The position numbers and the translations under genes are program-made. DNA of 29,220 nt from Gammaproteobacteria bacterium RIFCSPHIGHO2_12_FULL_45_12 (GTDB lineage: Bacteria; Pseudomonadota; Gammaproteobacteria; DSM-16500), in the NCBI GenBank assembly GCA_001801665.1, contig MGYH01000041.1:1-29220 (forward strand). The letters run 5' to 3'. Shown piece by piece: positions 15,854 to 24,357 of the stretch; position 1 is the first letter of the stretch; each line of letters begins with the position of its first letter. A model generated the notes under the pieces. It was not told the DNA's origin. It did no database searches and saw nothing but the letters and a program-made list of their open reading frames with translations.

Positions 15854-16135
15854 CTATTCTTGAGTGCGGATGTCGCGAATGTCTAACGCTTTGATCAACT
15901 TGATATAACGCTCTGAGTCTTTGCTTTTCAAGTAGCGCATCATTTTGCGGCGCTGGCTCACCATGTTGGTCAGGCCATAACGGGTATGAAAATCATGTTT
16001 GTTGACTTTTAAATGCTCAGTTAAAGCGCTGATGCGGGCGGATAAAAGCGCAATTTGCACCTCGGGTGAACCGGTATCTTTATCAGCTTGTTGATATTTC
16101 TTAACAATGTCAGCCTTCGCGGCGGCAGTTAGCAT
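15854..16135 (-). CDS. rpsO: 30S ribosomal protein S15
   Basis: 93 residues counting ATG 16135, chosen for the GGAGAAG sequence upstream; the frame also opens at GTG 16141. It binds 16S rRNA early in 30S assembly. DTGSPEVQIALLSARI, LKVNKHDFHTRYGL and RRKMMRYLK are diagnostic. First gene of the rpsO-pnp operon. Confidence 0.96.
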   Translation of the reverse strand: MLTAAAKADIVKKYQQADKDTGSPEVQIALLSARISALTEHLKVNKHDFHTRYGLTNMVSQRRKMMRYLKSKDSERYIKLIKALDIRDIRTQE

Positions 16136-16180
16136 GTACACTTCTCCACTTTCTATATAGAGTTTCTTTAAAAGGCGGGT

Positions 16181-16209
16181 ATTGTAACGGGGAGTTCAAT
16201 GAGTAACAA
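16181..16209 (-). promoter_or_regulatory. Sigma70-like promoter of rpsO-pnp
   Basis: Minus-strand TTGTTA (16204-16209) and TACAAT (16181-16186) with a 17-bp spacer, about 45 bp upstream of the rpsO ATG. The rest of the 16142-16341 gap shows nothing definite. Confidence 0.6.
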
Positions 16210-16341
16210 GCCTTTTCCTCGCATCCTCAACGCGATGTTGCTTGTTTTGGTAAAATGCTTGATTGCACGGTTCACCTTAAAAAGGTTACCTATTTCTGAA
16301 ACCCTGATTTCCTGATAGCATTAAAAGCCAATTAAGTGCTT

Positions 16342-17025
16342 ATGGGTCACCCATTAACCATGCCACGTCAAACAGTGAAGCGACACATCCTCTGCCTGTT
16401 GCTGGCCAGTTTTTTGCCAGGCATAAGCCTTCCGGCAACGTTGCCCAAAGGGGACAGCCACATGCAAGCACTTTATGACCAGCATCCTTGGTCCCTGATG
16501 TATTATTATGGTGTCACCGTGAACAACCCACTGATTCAGGTGCTCACCTTCAACCACTTAAATCGCTGGCCTGAACACATTCAATCTATTGAAATGGCTA
16601 AAACACTTAACGAAGATAATTTTTTACGCAAGCTTGTCAGCCCACTGGTCGGCGTGGTGCAACTGGCTTTCAATCTGACCGTACGCAATGGCAGCGATCA
16701 ACATACCATTTATGAGTTTGATCCCTACCTCATTTTCCGCTGGGCAAATTTACCCTGGAACAAGATACTCACCACCTCCTTTGCGCTCGCCGAAGGCCTC
16801 TCCTATGACTCCTCCATTCCCGCCATTGAAAAGCGTGAAAATGACAATACCAAACGCCTGTTAAATTATTTAATGTTCGAGGCCACTTTTGCGCTACCCC
16901 CTTATCCCAGACTACAGCTTGTCGCCCGCGCGCATCATCGCTCAGGGGCTTATGGGTTATATCACGCAGGGAATACAGGCTCTAACGATATTGGCCTTGG
17001 CATTCGCTATTTATTCGACTCATGA
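16342..17025 (+). CDS. Putative secreted/outer-membrane protein, unknown function
   Basis: 227 residues from ATG 16342; an ATG at 16360 would remove six residues and leave a cleaner signal peptide. The N-terminus (KRHILCLLLASFLPGISLPA) is a typical Sec signal. The rest has alternating, aromatic-rich stretches (HPWSLMYYYGVTVN, IYEFDPYLIFRWANLPW, FEATFALPPYPRLQLVARAHH) and ends in GLGIRYLFDS, as in small outer-membrane beta-barrels. HHRSGAYGLY near the C-terminus faintly recalls PagL-type lipid A deacylases (His-x-Ser), but I would not assign that. The stop codon is 1 bp before the ccmA ATG, so the two are coupled. Confidence 0.7.
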   Translation: MGHPLTMPRQTVKRHILCLLLASFLPGISLPATLPKGDSHMQALYDQHPWSLMYYYGVTVNNPLIQVLTFNHLNRWPEHIQSIEMAKTLNEDNFLRKLVSPLVGVVQLAFNLTVRNGSDQHTIYEFDPYLIFRWANLPWNKILTTSFALAEGLSYDSSIPAIEKRENDNTKRLLNYLMFEATFALPPYPRLQLVARAHHRSGAYGLYHAGNTGSNDIGLGIRYLFDS

Positions 17026-17026
17026 C

Positions 17027-17659
17027 ATGAAAACAAACCCCCTCTTGCAAATCGACCACCTTTCTTGTGTCAGACAAGCGAACCCCTTATTTCTGGACTT
17101 GTCTTTTCATCTAGGGGCGGGGGATGTCTTGTTGGTTGAAGGTGCTAATGGTTCTGGCAAATCCAGTTTATTACGTTTGCTAGCTGGCCTTGCCTCTCCT
17201 GATGCGGGTGAGATTCGCTGGCAAGGAAAATGTATTCACGCGCATCGTGCTGATTTTTTAGAACACCTGCATTTTATCGGCCACCCAAACGGTCTCAAAC
17301 CGAAACTAACGGTTTCTGAAAATTTAAAACTGACGAGCCAGCTTCAATTGACGCCCGTCTGCCCGCCGCTCACCGACATTTTGACGGCCTTGCAGTTAAC
17401 AAACCATCAGCACACCTTGGCACACGAACTTTCTGCGGGTCAAAAGCGTCGGGTCGCGTTGGCGAGGTTGTTACTGGTTCCCAAAAAACTCTGGTTGCTG
17501 GATGAGCCTTTAACCGCTCTTGATACGACAACACAACATTTTTTCCTAACTTGTCTCACGCAACATTTACAACAAGGAGGAATGGCTGTCATCAGTTCTC
17601 ACCACCCCATCACCCTGCCTCATGTCTCGCCACAAACCATCAGGCTGCCATCATGCTAG
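17027..17659 (+). CDS. ccmA: Haem exporter ATP-binding protein CcmA
   Basis: 210 residues from ATG 17027; longer frames overlap the upstream gene. ABC ATPase of the CcmABCD system that loads or releases haem chaperone CcmE for cytochrome c maturation. Walker A EGANGSGKSS, signature LSAGQKRRVALARL, Walker B LWLLDEPLTALD and the switch histidine (SSHH) are all present. The length matches CcmA (about 205) and the last 7 bp overlap ccmB. ccmC-H do not follow. Confidence 0.88.
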   Translation: MKTNPLLQIDHLSCVRQANPLFLDLSFHLGAGDVLLVEGANGSGKSSLLRLLAGLASPDAGEIRWQGKCIHAHRADFLEHLHFIGHPNGLKPKLTVSENLKLTSQLQLTPVCPPLTDILTALQLTNHQHTLAHELSAGQKRRVALARLLLVPKKLWLLDEPLTALDTTTQHFFLTCLTQHLQQGGMAVISSHHPITLPHVSPQTIRLPSC

Positions 17660-18324
17660 CCGCCTTTCGATATGTGCTTTACACCGAATTACTTTTACTG
17701 TTGAGACGCTCACAGGAATGGTTGCATCCCTTGAGTTTTTTCATCATTGTCATTTGTCTTTTTCCCTTGGCGTTTACCCCTGACACCCGTTTTCTGCAAA
17801 CCTATATGCCAGGCTGCATCTGGATTGCTGCCTTGCTGGCGAGCTTGCTATCGGTTGAAACTATGTTTTATACCGACATGGAAGACGGCCATCTGGAACA
17901 ACTGACTTTAAGCCAGCTACCCTTAACCGCCATTATGCTGGCGAAGCTTGCCGCACAGTGGCTAATCACCCAACTACCCCTGGTTTTGTTGACTCCCGTC
18001 TTAGGATTATTATTTCACTTGCCCTTTACTGTGACGCTGGCATTAGGATTAAGTTTGTTGCTTGGCACACCCCTATTAAGCCTGCTTGGGTGCTTGGGTG
18101 TCACCTTGACGCTGGGATTAAAACAACAGGGCGTTTTGTTGAGCTTGCTTATTTTACCCTTAGCAACACCCGTATTAATTTTTGGAGTGAGCATTGTGCA
18201 GCAAGCACAAGCGGGCCTTAATATGGCCGGACCGCTTGCGTTTTTAGCGGGGTTATCTGTCTTTGCCATGACACTATTGCCCATCGCCATTGCCTCAATG
18301 GTGAAGGTTAGCTTGGACGACTAA
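17653..18324 (+). CDS. ccmB: Haem exporter membrane protein CcmB
   Basis: 223 residues from ATG 17653, inside the ccmA stop (ATGCTAG overlap). An integral inner-membrane partner of CcmA with about six membrane segments. ELLLLLRRSQEWLHPLSFFIIV at the N-terminus, the DMEDGHLEQLTLSQLPL segment and the long hydrophobic C-terminal half match CcmB. The operon ends here; a small CCTCC/GGAGG hairpin (18326-18340) and a family A repeat follow, facing gcdH. Confidence 0.9.
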   Translation: MLAAFRYVLYTELLLLLRRSQEWLHPLSFFIIVICLFPLAFTPDTRFLQTYMPGCIWIAALLASLLSVETMFYTDMEDGHLEQLTLSQLPLTAIMLAKLAAQWLITQLPLVLLTPVLGLLFHLPFTVTLALGLSLLLGTPLLSLLGCLGVTLTLGLKQQGVLLSLLILPLATPVLIFGVSIVQQAQAGLNMAGPLAFLAGLSVFAMTLLPIAIASMVKVSLDD

Positions 18325-18338
18325 CCTCCCTTTCAGGA

Positions 18339-18424
18339 GGCGTTGTTGCATCAATCAAATGTTATCCATTTTGATGCCATTTGGTGGATTACGGCAAAAA
18401 ACGCCTAATTCGCGCCCTACATTT
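18339..18424. repeat. Family A palindromic element, single copy with left extension
   Basis: GGCGTTGTTGCATCAATC (18339-18356) opens a left extension like that at 24358, followed by the palindrome GGTGGATTACGGC...GCCTAATT at 18383-18410, in which the right arm has decayed (TTCGCGCCC for TCCACCC). It lies between the convergent ends of ccmB and gcdH. Confidence 0.75.
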
Positions 18425-18434
18425 ACTAACCCTT

Positions 18435-19637
18435 TCAGGATACATTTCCGAGCGGTTTAAACGCCTGAATGCCGGTTTGCGCGCGACCCAGCACCAGCGC
18501 GTGAATATCCGCTGTCCCTTCATAGGTTTTAACCGTTTCCAGATTCACCATGTGCCGCATCACATGAAACTCTTCCATGATGCCATTCCCGCCATGAATG
18601 TCACGCGCTTCACGCGCAATGTCAAGCGCGCTCACGGTTGAGAAACGTTTCATCATGGAAATCATGGGTGATGCCGCGCGCCCTTCATCTTTTAACCGGC
18701 CTAATCGCAAACAACCTTGCAAGCCTAAACTAATATTTGTTTGCATATTGGCTAATTTAAATTGTATTAACTGATTCGCGGCAATGGGCTGATTAAACTG
18801 AACCCGATCCAGCGCATATTGCCGCGCCGCATGCCAGCAAAATTCCGCCGCGCCCAATGCGCCCCAGGCAATGCCGTAACGCGCGTTATCAAGACAGCCC
18901 AACGGCCCAGACAAGCCGTCTGCTAATGGCAATTCATTTTCATCAGGAACAAACACATCCTCCATCACAATTTCACCCGTCACGGACACACGCAAACTCA
19001 ACTTTCCATGCATCACAGGCGTAGACAAGCCTTTCATGCCTTTTTCCAAAATATAGGCGCGAATCCGCGCCTTTTCATTCCGCGCCCAGATAATAAAAAC
19101 ATCGGCCACCGGTGAGTTGGTAATCCACATTTTGGTGCCATTTAAAAGATAACCTCCCGCTACTTTTTTAGCACGCGTGTCCATGCCTGCCGGATCAGAA
19201 CCATGATTGGGTTCAGTCAAGCCAAAACAGCCCACCCATTCACCTTGCGCCATTTTGGGTAAATATTTTTGCTTTTGCTGTTCGCTGCCATAAGCATAAA
19301 TGGCGTGCATACTTAAACTGGACTGCACACTCACCAATGAACGATACCCTGAATCAACGCGCTCCAGTTCTCGCATGATCAATCCATAAGACACATAATT
19401 CACCCCTGCACAGCCATAACCCTGAATGGTCGCGCCCAACAATCCTTGCTCGCCCATCTGCCGCATGAGCGCGGCATCAAACTGTTCTTCCCGAAAAGCA
19501 GCGAGCACCCGAGGTTGCAACTGACCTTGCGCAAATTCGCGCACCGAGTCACTGATTAGGCGTTCTTCTTCCGATAATTGCTCGTTAAAAAATAAGGGAT
19601 CATCCCATTTAAAAGCAGACATGGCTGTGTTTGACAT
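18435..19637 (-). CDS. gcdH: Glutaryl-CoA dehydrogenase-type acyl-CoA dehydrogenase
   Basis: 400 residues. FAD-dependent; oxidatively decarboxylates glutaryl-CoA to crotonyl-CoA in lysine/tryptophan breakdown. The catalytic glutamate is E373 in TYEGTADIHALVLGR; SGYRSLVSVQSSLSMHAIY, FGLTEPNHGSDPAGM, KMWITNSP and ARDIHGGNGI are typical of GcdH and set it apart from straight-chain acyl-CoA dehydrogenases. The length fits. The family B element and its duplication end 34-44 bp upstream of the ATG, so its native upstream region has been altered, or it is read from the ABC operon through the element. Confidence 0.9.
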   Translation of the reverse strand: MSNTAMSAFKWDDPLFFNEQLSEEERLISDSVREFAQGQLQPRVLAAFREEQFDAALMRQMGEQGLLGATIQGYGCAGVNYVSYGLIMRELERVDSGYRSLVSVQSSLSMHAIYAYGSEQQKQKYLPKMAQGEWVGCFGLTEPNHGSDPAGMDTRAKKVAGGYLLNGTKMWITNSPVADVFIIWARNEKARIRAYILEKGMKGLSTPVMHGKLSLRVSVTGEIVMEDVFVPDENELPLADGLSGPLGCLDNARYGIAWGALGAAEFCWHAARQYALDRVQFNQPIAANQLIQFKLANMQTNISLGLQGCLRLGRLKDEGRAASPMISMMKRFSTVSALDIAREARDIHGGNGIMEEFHVMRHMVNLETVKTYEGTADIHALVLGRAQTGIQAFKPLGNVS

Positions 19638-19680
19638 ATCCTGTTCCCTGTCTTAATGCTGCAAAATTAATAGAGCCTGC

Positions 19681-19823
19681 CAGCCATTCCCGCTAAAAAC
19701 GCGGGAAGGCTTCCTTGTTTTTATGCTGCGCAAAAGCCACGCTTTTGCTTGCACCAAAAGGGGGAGAACCGCGATCTCCCCCTTTGGAATCCCCCATCGC
19801 GACATGTTCAGCGGGAATCGCTG
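19681..19823 (+). mobile_element. Family B MITE-like element, copy 2, inserted in the end of the ABC ATPase gene
   Basis: 143 bp, same ends and hairpins as 3402-3546, with two single-base deletions in the left hairpin. It is flanked by perfect 9-bp direct repeats AGAGCCTGC (19672-19680 and 19824-19832). Removing the element and one repeat restores an ABC ATPase reading ...KDGRLY-stop. Confidence 0.93.
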
Positions 19824-20490
19824 AGAGCCTGCCATCTTTCATCGTGACCACGCGTTCACAACGCTGACTGACGGCTTGATCATGCGTTATAATAACAATG
19901 GTTCGCCCTTCCTGGCGATTTAAATTTGCCAACACCGTCATCACGTCCTTGCCCGTTTCAGAATCGAGCGCGCCTGTTGGCTCATCCGCCAAAATAACGG
20001 CGGCATCCCCAACCAGTGCTCTAGCGATGGCCACACGTTGCTGCTGTCCGCCGGAAAGCTGGCTGGGTCGATGTTCCGCTAAATGCGCCACGCGCATTTT
20101 GGCAAGTGCCTGATGCGCTTTTTCCTGCGCGAGTGCGCGCGGCAGCCCGCGATAAAATAAGGGTAACATCACATTTTGCAACGCTGAAGACCGTGGAAGC
20201 AAAAAAAACGACTGGAATACAAACCCGATTTTTTCATTTCGTAATGACGCTAACGCAGCCTCTGACAACCCAGATACTTCTTGGCCTAAAAACCAGTGAT
20301 GACCTTCGGTTGGCCGATCAAGCAAGCCAAGAATATGCATCAACGTTGATTTGCCTGAACCAGACGCCCCCATAATGGCTGTCATCTCGCCGCTGTTAAG
20401 CGTGAAATCAACGGCGTGCAACGCTGCAATGAGGTTATCGCCTAATCGATAGGTTTTGGAAACCCCTTGTAATTTAATCAGGGATGACAA
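19693..20490 (-). CDS. ABC transporter ATP-binding protein (MacB/LolD type) with element-encoded C-terminal tail
   Basis: 265 residues. Cytoplasmic ATPase of the MacB/LolD family: Walker A GASGSGKST (41-49), Q-loop FVFQS (90-94), signature LSGGQQQR (145-152), Walker B VILADEPTGALD (165-176), H-loop His203. The native protein would end at about residue 223 (KDGRLY). The family B element at 19681-19823 changes the last codon and adds 43 residues encoded by the element, ending in its own TAG. All catalytic motifs lie before the insertion, so the enzyme may still work. The start overlaps hlyD by 17 bp. The expected FtsX/MacB-type permease gene is not found upstream or downstream. Confidence 0.9.
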   Translation of the reverse strand: MSSLIKLQGVSKTYRLGDNLIAALHAVDFTLNSGEMTAIMGASGSGKSTLMHILGLLDRPTEGHHWFLGQEVSGLSEAALASLRNEKIGFVFQSFFLLPRSSALQNVMLPLFYRGLPRALAQEKAHQALAKMRVAHLAEHRPSQLSGGQQQRVAIARALVGDAAVILADEPTGALDSETGKDVMTVLANLNRQEGRTIVIITHDQAVSQRCERVVTMKDGRLSAIPAEHVAMGDSKGGDRGSPPFGASKSVAFAQHKNKEAFPRF

Positions 20491-21613
20491 TTTTATCGCC
20501 CTCCTTTAACCCTGATAAGATGGCCACGTCATTGACAGTCGTTTTGCCCGTTTTAATGGCGACTCTGATCACCTTGCCTGATACCGGATCAAAGCGCTGC
20601 ACCGAGGCTTCATTGCCCGTCTCGCTCACGGCTGCGAGCGGCACCATCATGGCGGCTGCTTCATCGACATCAATCTCCACCTTCGCGCTCATACCAGGAT
20701 GAACATCACGTTGTTCAGCCGCACTTAAACGGGACACCACCACCTCAACCGTAAACGTTGGCATACCGCCATTGCCGCTTTCGCCTTGTTGATCAACCCG
20801 TTTCACTTTGCCGTATAAAACATGTTCGGCAAAAGCGATCCCCGTGACTTTGACTTTTTGCCCCGCTTTTAATTGATTCACCCTTAATTCATTCGCCTTA
20901 ATTTTGATGGATAACCCACTCATATCACCCAATACGGCCAAAACGTCACCTTGTTTCACCATATCGCCTTTGCCGATTCTTTTAACCTCACCTTCCATTT
21001 TATCGGGTGACAACAACACACCCGCACTGAAGGACATAACTTGCAGATTTTCTGCCTCATTATTCAAATGCAGCGCTTGTGCAATTTTATCCACATCTGC
21101 AATCGTCAAATCAAAAAGGGCTTTTTCCTTTATTTTTAACGGGTGGAGAAATCCTGACAGCGCATCTTTTGCCTGCAACAGGCTTAACTGCCCTGCATAA
21201 TAATTTGTTTGCCTTGACTTATAATCATCATCAGAAATCAACTGATTTTGATGTAAAAAAGTCGCTTCGGATAATTGTGTTTTGCCCATATTAAATTCAT
21301 TTTTGGCTTTAATATATTGCATGAGCGCGGCTTTATAATCTGAAATAAATTTTGAGGAAGACAAAACAAATAATAACTGACCCGATTTTACCGCTTCACC
21401 AAATTGAAATGGCATGGCCATGATCACGCCGTCTGCAGGACTCACAATCACTTGCGTCGTAACCGGCTGCACGATACCCGTATAAAATAGCGTATTGGTA
21501 TATGCCCGCCTGGTTACCACGGATAAATGGCCATGCGGTATGGTTGGCTCGCGCGAACAGGCCTGCATGAACATAACAAACAAGCACCCTATTACTATTT
21601 TAAAAAAAAACAT
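20474..21613 (-). CDS. Periplasmic adaptor (membrane fusion protein, HlyD/MacA family), probable lipoprotein
   Basis: 379 residues from ATG 21613, with GAGG 6 nt upstream; the ATG overlaps the tolC TAA (TAATG). The N-terminus is a lipoprotein signal with lipobox MQAC, giving lipid-modified Cys19, so it would be anchored in the inner membrane. It has lipoyl-like halves (IVSPADGVIMAMPFQFGEAVKSGQLLF and later DMVKQGDVLAVLGD), a helical hairpin, and a beta-barrel domain (VKVTGIAFAEHVLYGKVKRVD). It links an inner-membrane pump to TolC. The coding sequence begins ATG then nine T, a slip-prone run. Confidence 0.88.
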   Translation of the reverse strand: MFFFKIVIGCLFVMFMQACSREPTIPHGHLSVVTRRAYTNTLFYTGIVQPVTTQVIVSPADGVIMAMPFQFGEAVKSGQLLFVLSSSKFISDYKAALMQYIKAKNEFNMGKTQLSEATFLHQNQLISDDDYKSRQTNYYAGQLSLLQAKDALSGFLHPLKIKEKALFDLTIADVDKIAQALHLNNEAENLQVMSFSAGVLLSPDKMEGEVKRIGKGDMVKQGDVLAVLGDMSGLSIKIKANELRVNQLKAGQKVKVTGIAFAEHVLYGKVKRVDQQGESGNGGMPTFTVEVVVSRLSAAEQRDVHPGMSAKVEIDVDEAAAMMVPLAAVSETGNEASVQRFDPVSGKVIRVAIKTGKTTVNDVAILSGLKEGDKIVIPD

Positions 21614-23088
21614 TACAACCTCACCTGAACATCCCATGTTTTCAATGTATGGCCCACCAGAAAATCGACATTGACCAATGATTTTATATAATTTACACGC
21701 GCCCCCAGCAAAATTTGTTGCGACATGATCAATTGAGTTTGCGCGCCTTGCAATTCCAGACTATCAATCAAACCATGTAAATATTTTTGATAACTGACAC
21801 GATACGTTTTTTCCTGCCACTTCTCTGACTCTCGCGCAAATCGCAACGCATTTCGTGCGCTAATAACGCTATTCCAGCCATTGATGGCGCTGGTTTGCTT
21901 GTTCCATTTTTCCTGTTTCAACGCAAGCTCCGCCTGCTGAATGGCAATTTTGGCCTGTTGAACCGCCTGTTTACTTGCCTGATCGTCAATTGGCACTTGC
22001 AAAACCAACGACACACCCTGACTTTGATTAATGCCATTCGTCAAACTATTCCAGCCAGCATTATCTCCCCCGCCAATGCCATTGCCGGTTGATGCTGAAG
22101 CCGATAAATTTAATTGCCACCTCGTATTATCTTCAGCCGATGTTAATGCGCGTCTTGATGAACCATTTAATGTAATCTGATCTGTTTGGTATTGTATGTC
22201 TTGCTCCAACACAAACGCCTTGGTTTCCTCAAGCGTGGGCATATGATATTTCTGCTGCAATTTGTCCATGTCAAGCGAGGCAAAACTAACCGTTAGATTT
22301 GGATCCAGTCCAATCGCGGCTAACAACGCATATTGCATTTGCAATAAATTGTTTTTGTTATTTTCGAGTTGCGTTTTAGCACTGGCCAGATTTGCCTTGA
22401 CGGTCACCAACTCATTTCCGGCTTTATGTCCCGCTTTAATAAATAACCTTGTTTGATGCACCGCCGCCTCTGCGCGCTTTACCGCATCCTGATCAATTTG
22501 AATGGCTTTCTCTGCTGCCACAATATCCAGATAAGCAGAAACCACGGCAGAAACGGTATTACGCAGCGCGCTTTCAATGGCGAGACGCGAAATCATTTCT
22601 GAGTCGCGCGCATTATTTAACGCGGTTTGTACAATGGCTTTTCCAAAGCCACGCATTAAAGGTTGCACCACCTGCATTGACAAACCTGGATTAAAGTCTC
22701 CATTATCCTGATTGATTGAAGTCACTGTCACCTGTGTTCCAACCGGCGTCAAAAGTGATGCCCCAGGTTGCGCGCTCCATCCCTGCGTCATCACTGAAGG
22801 CAACAGCGGCACACTGTTTCGTGTGGTGGTTGCTGATGCTTGAAAAGAAAAATGGGGATGGAACGCCCATTGTTGCACTTGGAGGTTAAACTTTTCAGAA
22901 AGATAGCTTAATTGCGTTTGGCGTACGTTTGGATTGTCACGCACGGCTAATTGAATGGCGTCATGCAAAGACAGCCGAATTTTTTTAGGCGTAGGCTTTG
23001 AGGTCGCGGCAAAAACAACCGTGAGCGTAGTCATTAACCCCAAAAATACAAACGCTCGCCCAAACTCCCAAATGCTTATTTTACGCAT
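21613..23088 (-). CDS. Outer-membrane efflux protein, TolC family
   Basis: 491 residues. N-terminal signal peptide (RAFVFLGLMTTLTVVFA, cut near residue 27), then two OEP repeats rich in long helices; LSLHDAIQLAVRDNPNVRQ and QVVQPLMRGFGKAIVQTALNNARD mark the first. It forms the trimeric outer-membrane channel of a tripartite export system together with the downstream adaptor and ABC ATPase. It starts 9 bp after ddl without a strong ribosome-binding site, so translation may be coupled to ddl. Confidence 0.9.
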   Translation of the reverse strand: MRKISIWEFGRAFVFLGLMTTLTVVFAATSKPTPKKIRLSLHDAIQLAVRDNPNVRQTQLSYLSEKFNLQVQQWAFHPHFSFQASATTTRNSVPLLPSVMTQGWSAQPGASLLTPVGTQVTVTSINQDNGDFNPGLSMQVVQPLMRGFGKAIVQTALNNARDSEMISRLAIESALRNTVSAVVSAYLDIVAAEKAIQIDQDAVKRAEAAVHQTRLFIKAGHKAGNELVTVKANLASAKTQLENNKNNLLQMQYALLAAIGLDPNLTVSFASLDMDKLQQKYHMPTLEETKAFVLEQDIQYQTDQITLNGSSRRALTSAEDNTRWQLNLSASASTGNGIGGGDNAGWNSLTNGINQSQGVSLVLQVPIDDQASKQAVQQAKIAIQQAELALKQEKWNKQTSAINGWNSVISARNALRFARESEKWQEKTYRVSYQKYLHGLIDSLELQGAQTQLIMSQQILLGARVNYIKSLVNVDFLVGHTLKTWDVQVRL

Positions 23089-23097
23089 TTGGCCAAT

Positions 23098-24246
23098 TTA
23101 ACGGGCGTAACTACAAAGCAACTGACTTTTAATCGCATGACGCTTAATCGCCAGTTGAACTAAATGTGTCAGTAATTCTGTATAAGCGATACCAGATGCC
23201 GCCATTAATTTTGGATACATGCTGATGCTGGTAAATCCTGGTAGCGTATTAATTTCATTAAATGATAATTGCTCTGTATCCTTGTCATAAAATAAATCCA
23301 CGCGCGCGAGGCCCTCGCATTCCAAGGTTTGAAAAAGCGACCTCGCCATGGCACGTGCTTCTGTTTGTACCGCTTCAGGAATCGCGGCGGGAATAAAAAG
23401 TTCCGCACCCTCACTATCAACATATTTTGCTTCATAAGAATAGAACTCATGTGAAGATCGCACTTCACCCACCACACTCACCATGGGTTCTGCGGCCACA
23501 TCCAGTGCTTCCAGTACGGCCACCTCAAGCTCAATCACATTCAACCCTTTTTCAACCAATACTTTGCTATCAAAAGTAAAAGCGTGTTCAATGGCATTTT
23601 TTAATGTCGCGGCGGTTTTGATTTTGGAAATACCAATGCTTGAGCCGGCGTTCGCTGGCTTCACAAAGACTGGAAAACCGAGCGTTGCGGGGATTTGGGA
23701 CAGCCACTGAGACTGCTTTTTCTGCCAGTCAGCCCGCTTGATTGATAAATAAGGCGCCACATATATCCCTGACTGAATGGCGAGCCGCTTGGAAATATCC
23801 TTATCCATGCCAACCGATGAGGCCAGCACGCCACAGCCCACATAAGGGATATTGGCGAGCTCAAGCAGCCCTTGCAGCGTCCCGTCTTCACAATAAGTGC
23901 CATGTACCACCGGAAAAATCACGTCGAATTGTTTTCTCGATGCGCTTCTGACCGTCATGATATCGGTAAGTTCTTGTTTTTTTTCAGATTTTCCAACCCA
24001 TTCCGGTGTAAACCACGCATGATGCGAATCTTGTAGCGAGGGCACCGCCTGCCGCTCCAGACTCTGGGTCAAAATGTCATTTCCCAGACGCCAATTCCCC
24101 TGTTTATCAATGCCAATTGGCACAATATCAAACAAGATGGGGTCTAAATGCTGCATAACATTCGCGGCAGAGTTAACCGACACTTCATGCTCAGGTGAAC
24201 GACCGCCATAAAGAACGGCAACACGTATTTTTTCGGATGAGGTCAT
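23098..24246 (-). CDS. ddl: D-alanine--D-alanine ligase (DdlA type)
   Basis: 382 residues from ATG 24246, with AGGTGA 7 nt upstream. It makes D-Ala-D-Ala for peptidoglycan. LYGGRSPEHEVSVNSA (12-27), MDKDISKRL, VFVKPANAGSSIGISK and FNEINTLPGFTSISMYP are diagnostic of ATP-grasp Ddl. One odd residue: the conserved HGxxGEDG reads HGTYCEDG (Cys119 for Gly). It heads the ddl-tolC-hlyD-ABC unit, an unusual setting; ddl is more often in the mur-fts cluster. Confidence 0.95.
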   Translation of the reverse strand: MTSSEKIRVAVLYGGRSPEHEVSVNSAANVMQHLDPILFDIVPIGIDKQGNWRLGNDILTQSLERQAVPSLQDSHHAWFTPEWVGKSEKKQELTDIMTVRSASRKQFDVIFPVVHGTYCEDGTLQGLLELANIPYVGCGVLASSVGMDKDISKRLAIQSGIYVAPYLSIKRADWQKKQSQWLSQIPATLGFPVFVKPANAGSSIGISKIKTAATLKNAIEHAFTFDSKVLVEKGLNVIELEVAVLEALDVAAEPMVSVVGEVRSSHEFYSYEAKYVDSEGAELFIPAAIPEAVQTEARAMARSLFQTLECEGLARVDLFYDKDTEQLSFNEINTLPGFTSISMYPKLMAASGIAYTELLTHLVQLAIKRHAIKSQLLCSYAR

Positions 24247-24357
24247 AAAGCATTCACCTAAATTCAAGCTAACATTCAATAGATTAGGACGATTTTGCTC
24301 AATTAAGCTGTCTCCCTCCGCGACTGGATCAGGCTTCGCTCAGGATTTATTAGCACA

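Noticed and set aside
5263..18424. CRISPR array from the repeated palindromes
   Set aside because: Copies are kilobases apart or single inverted pairs, not direct repeats with regular spacers, and no cas gene is present.
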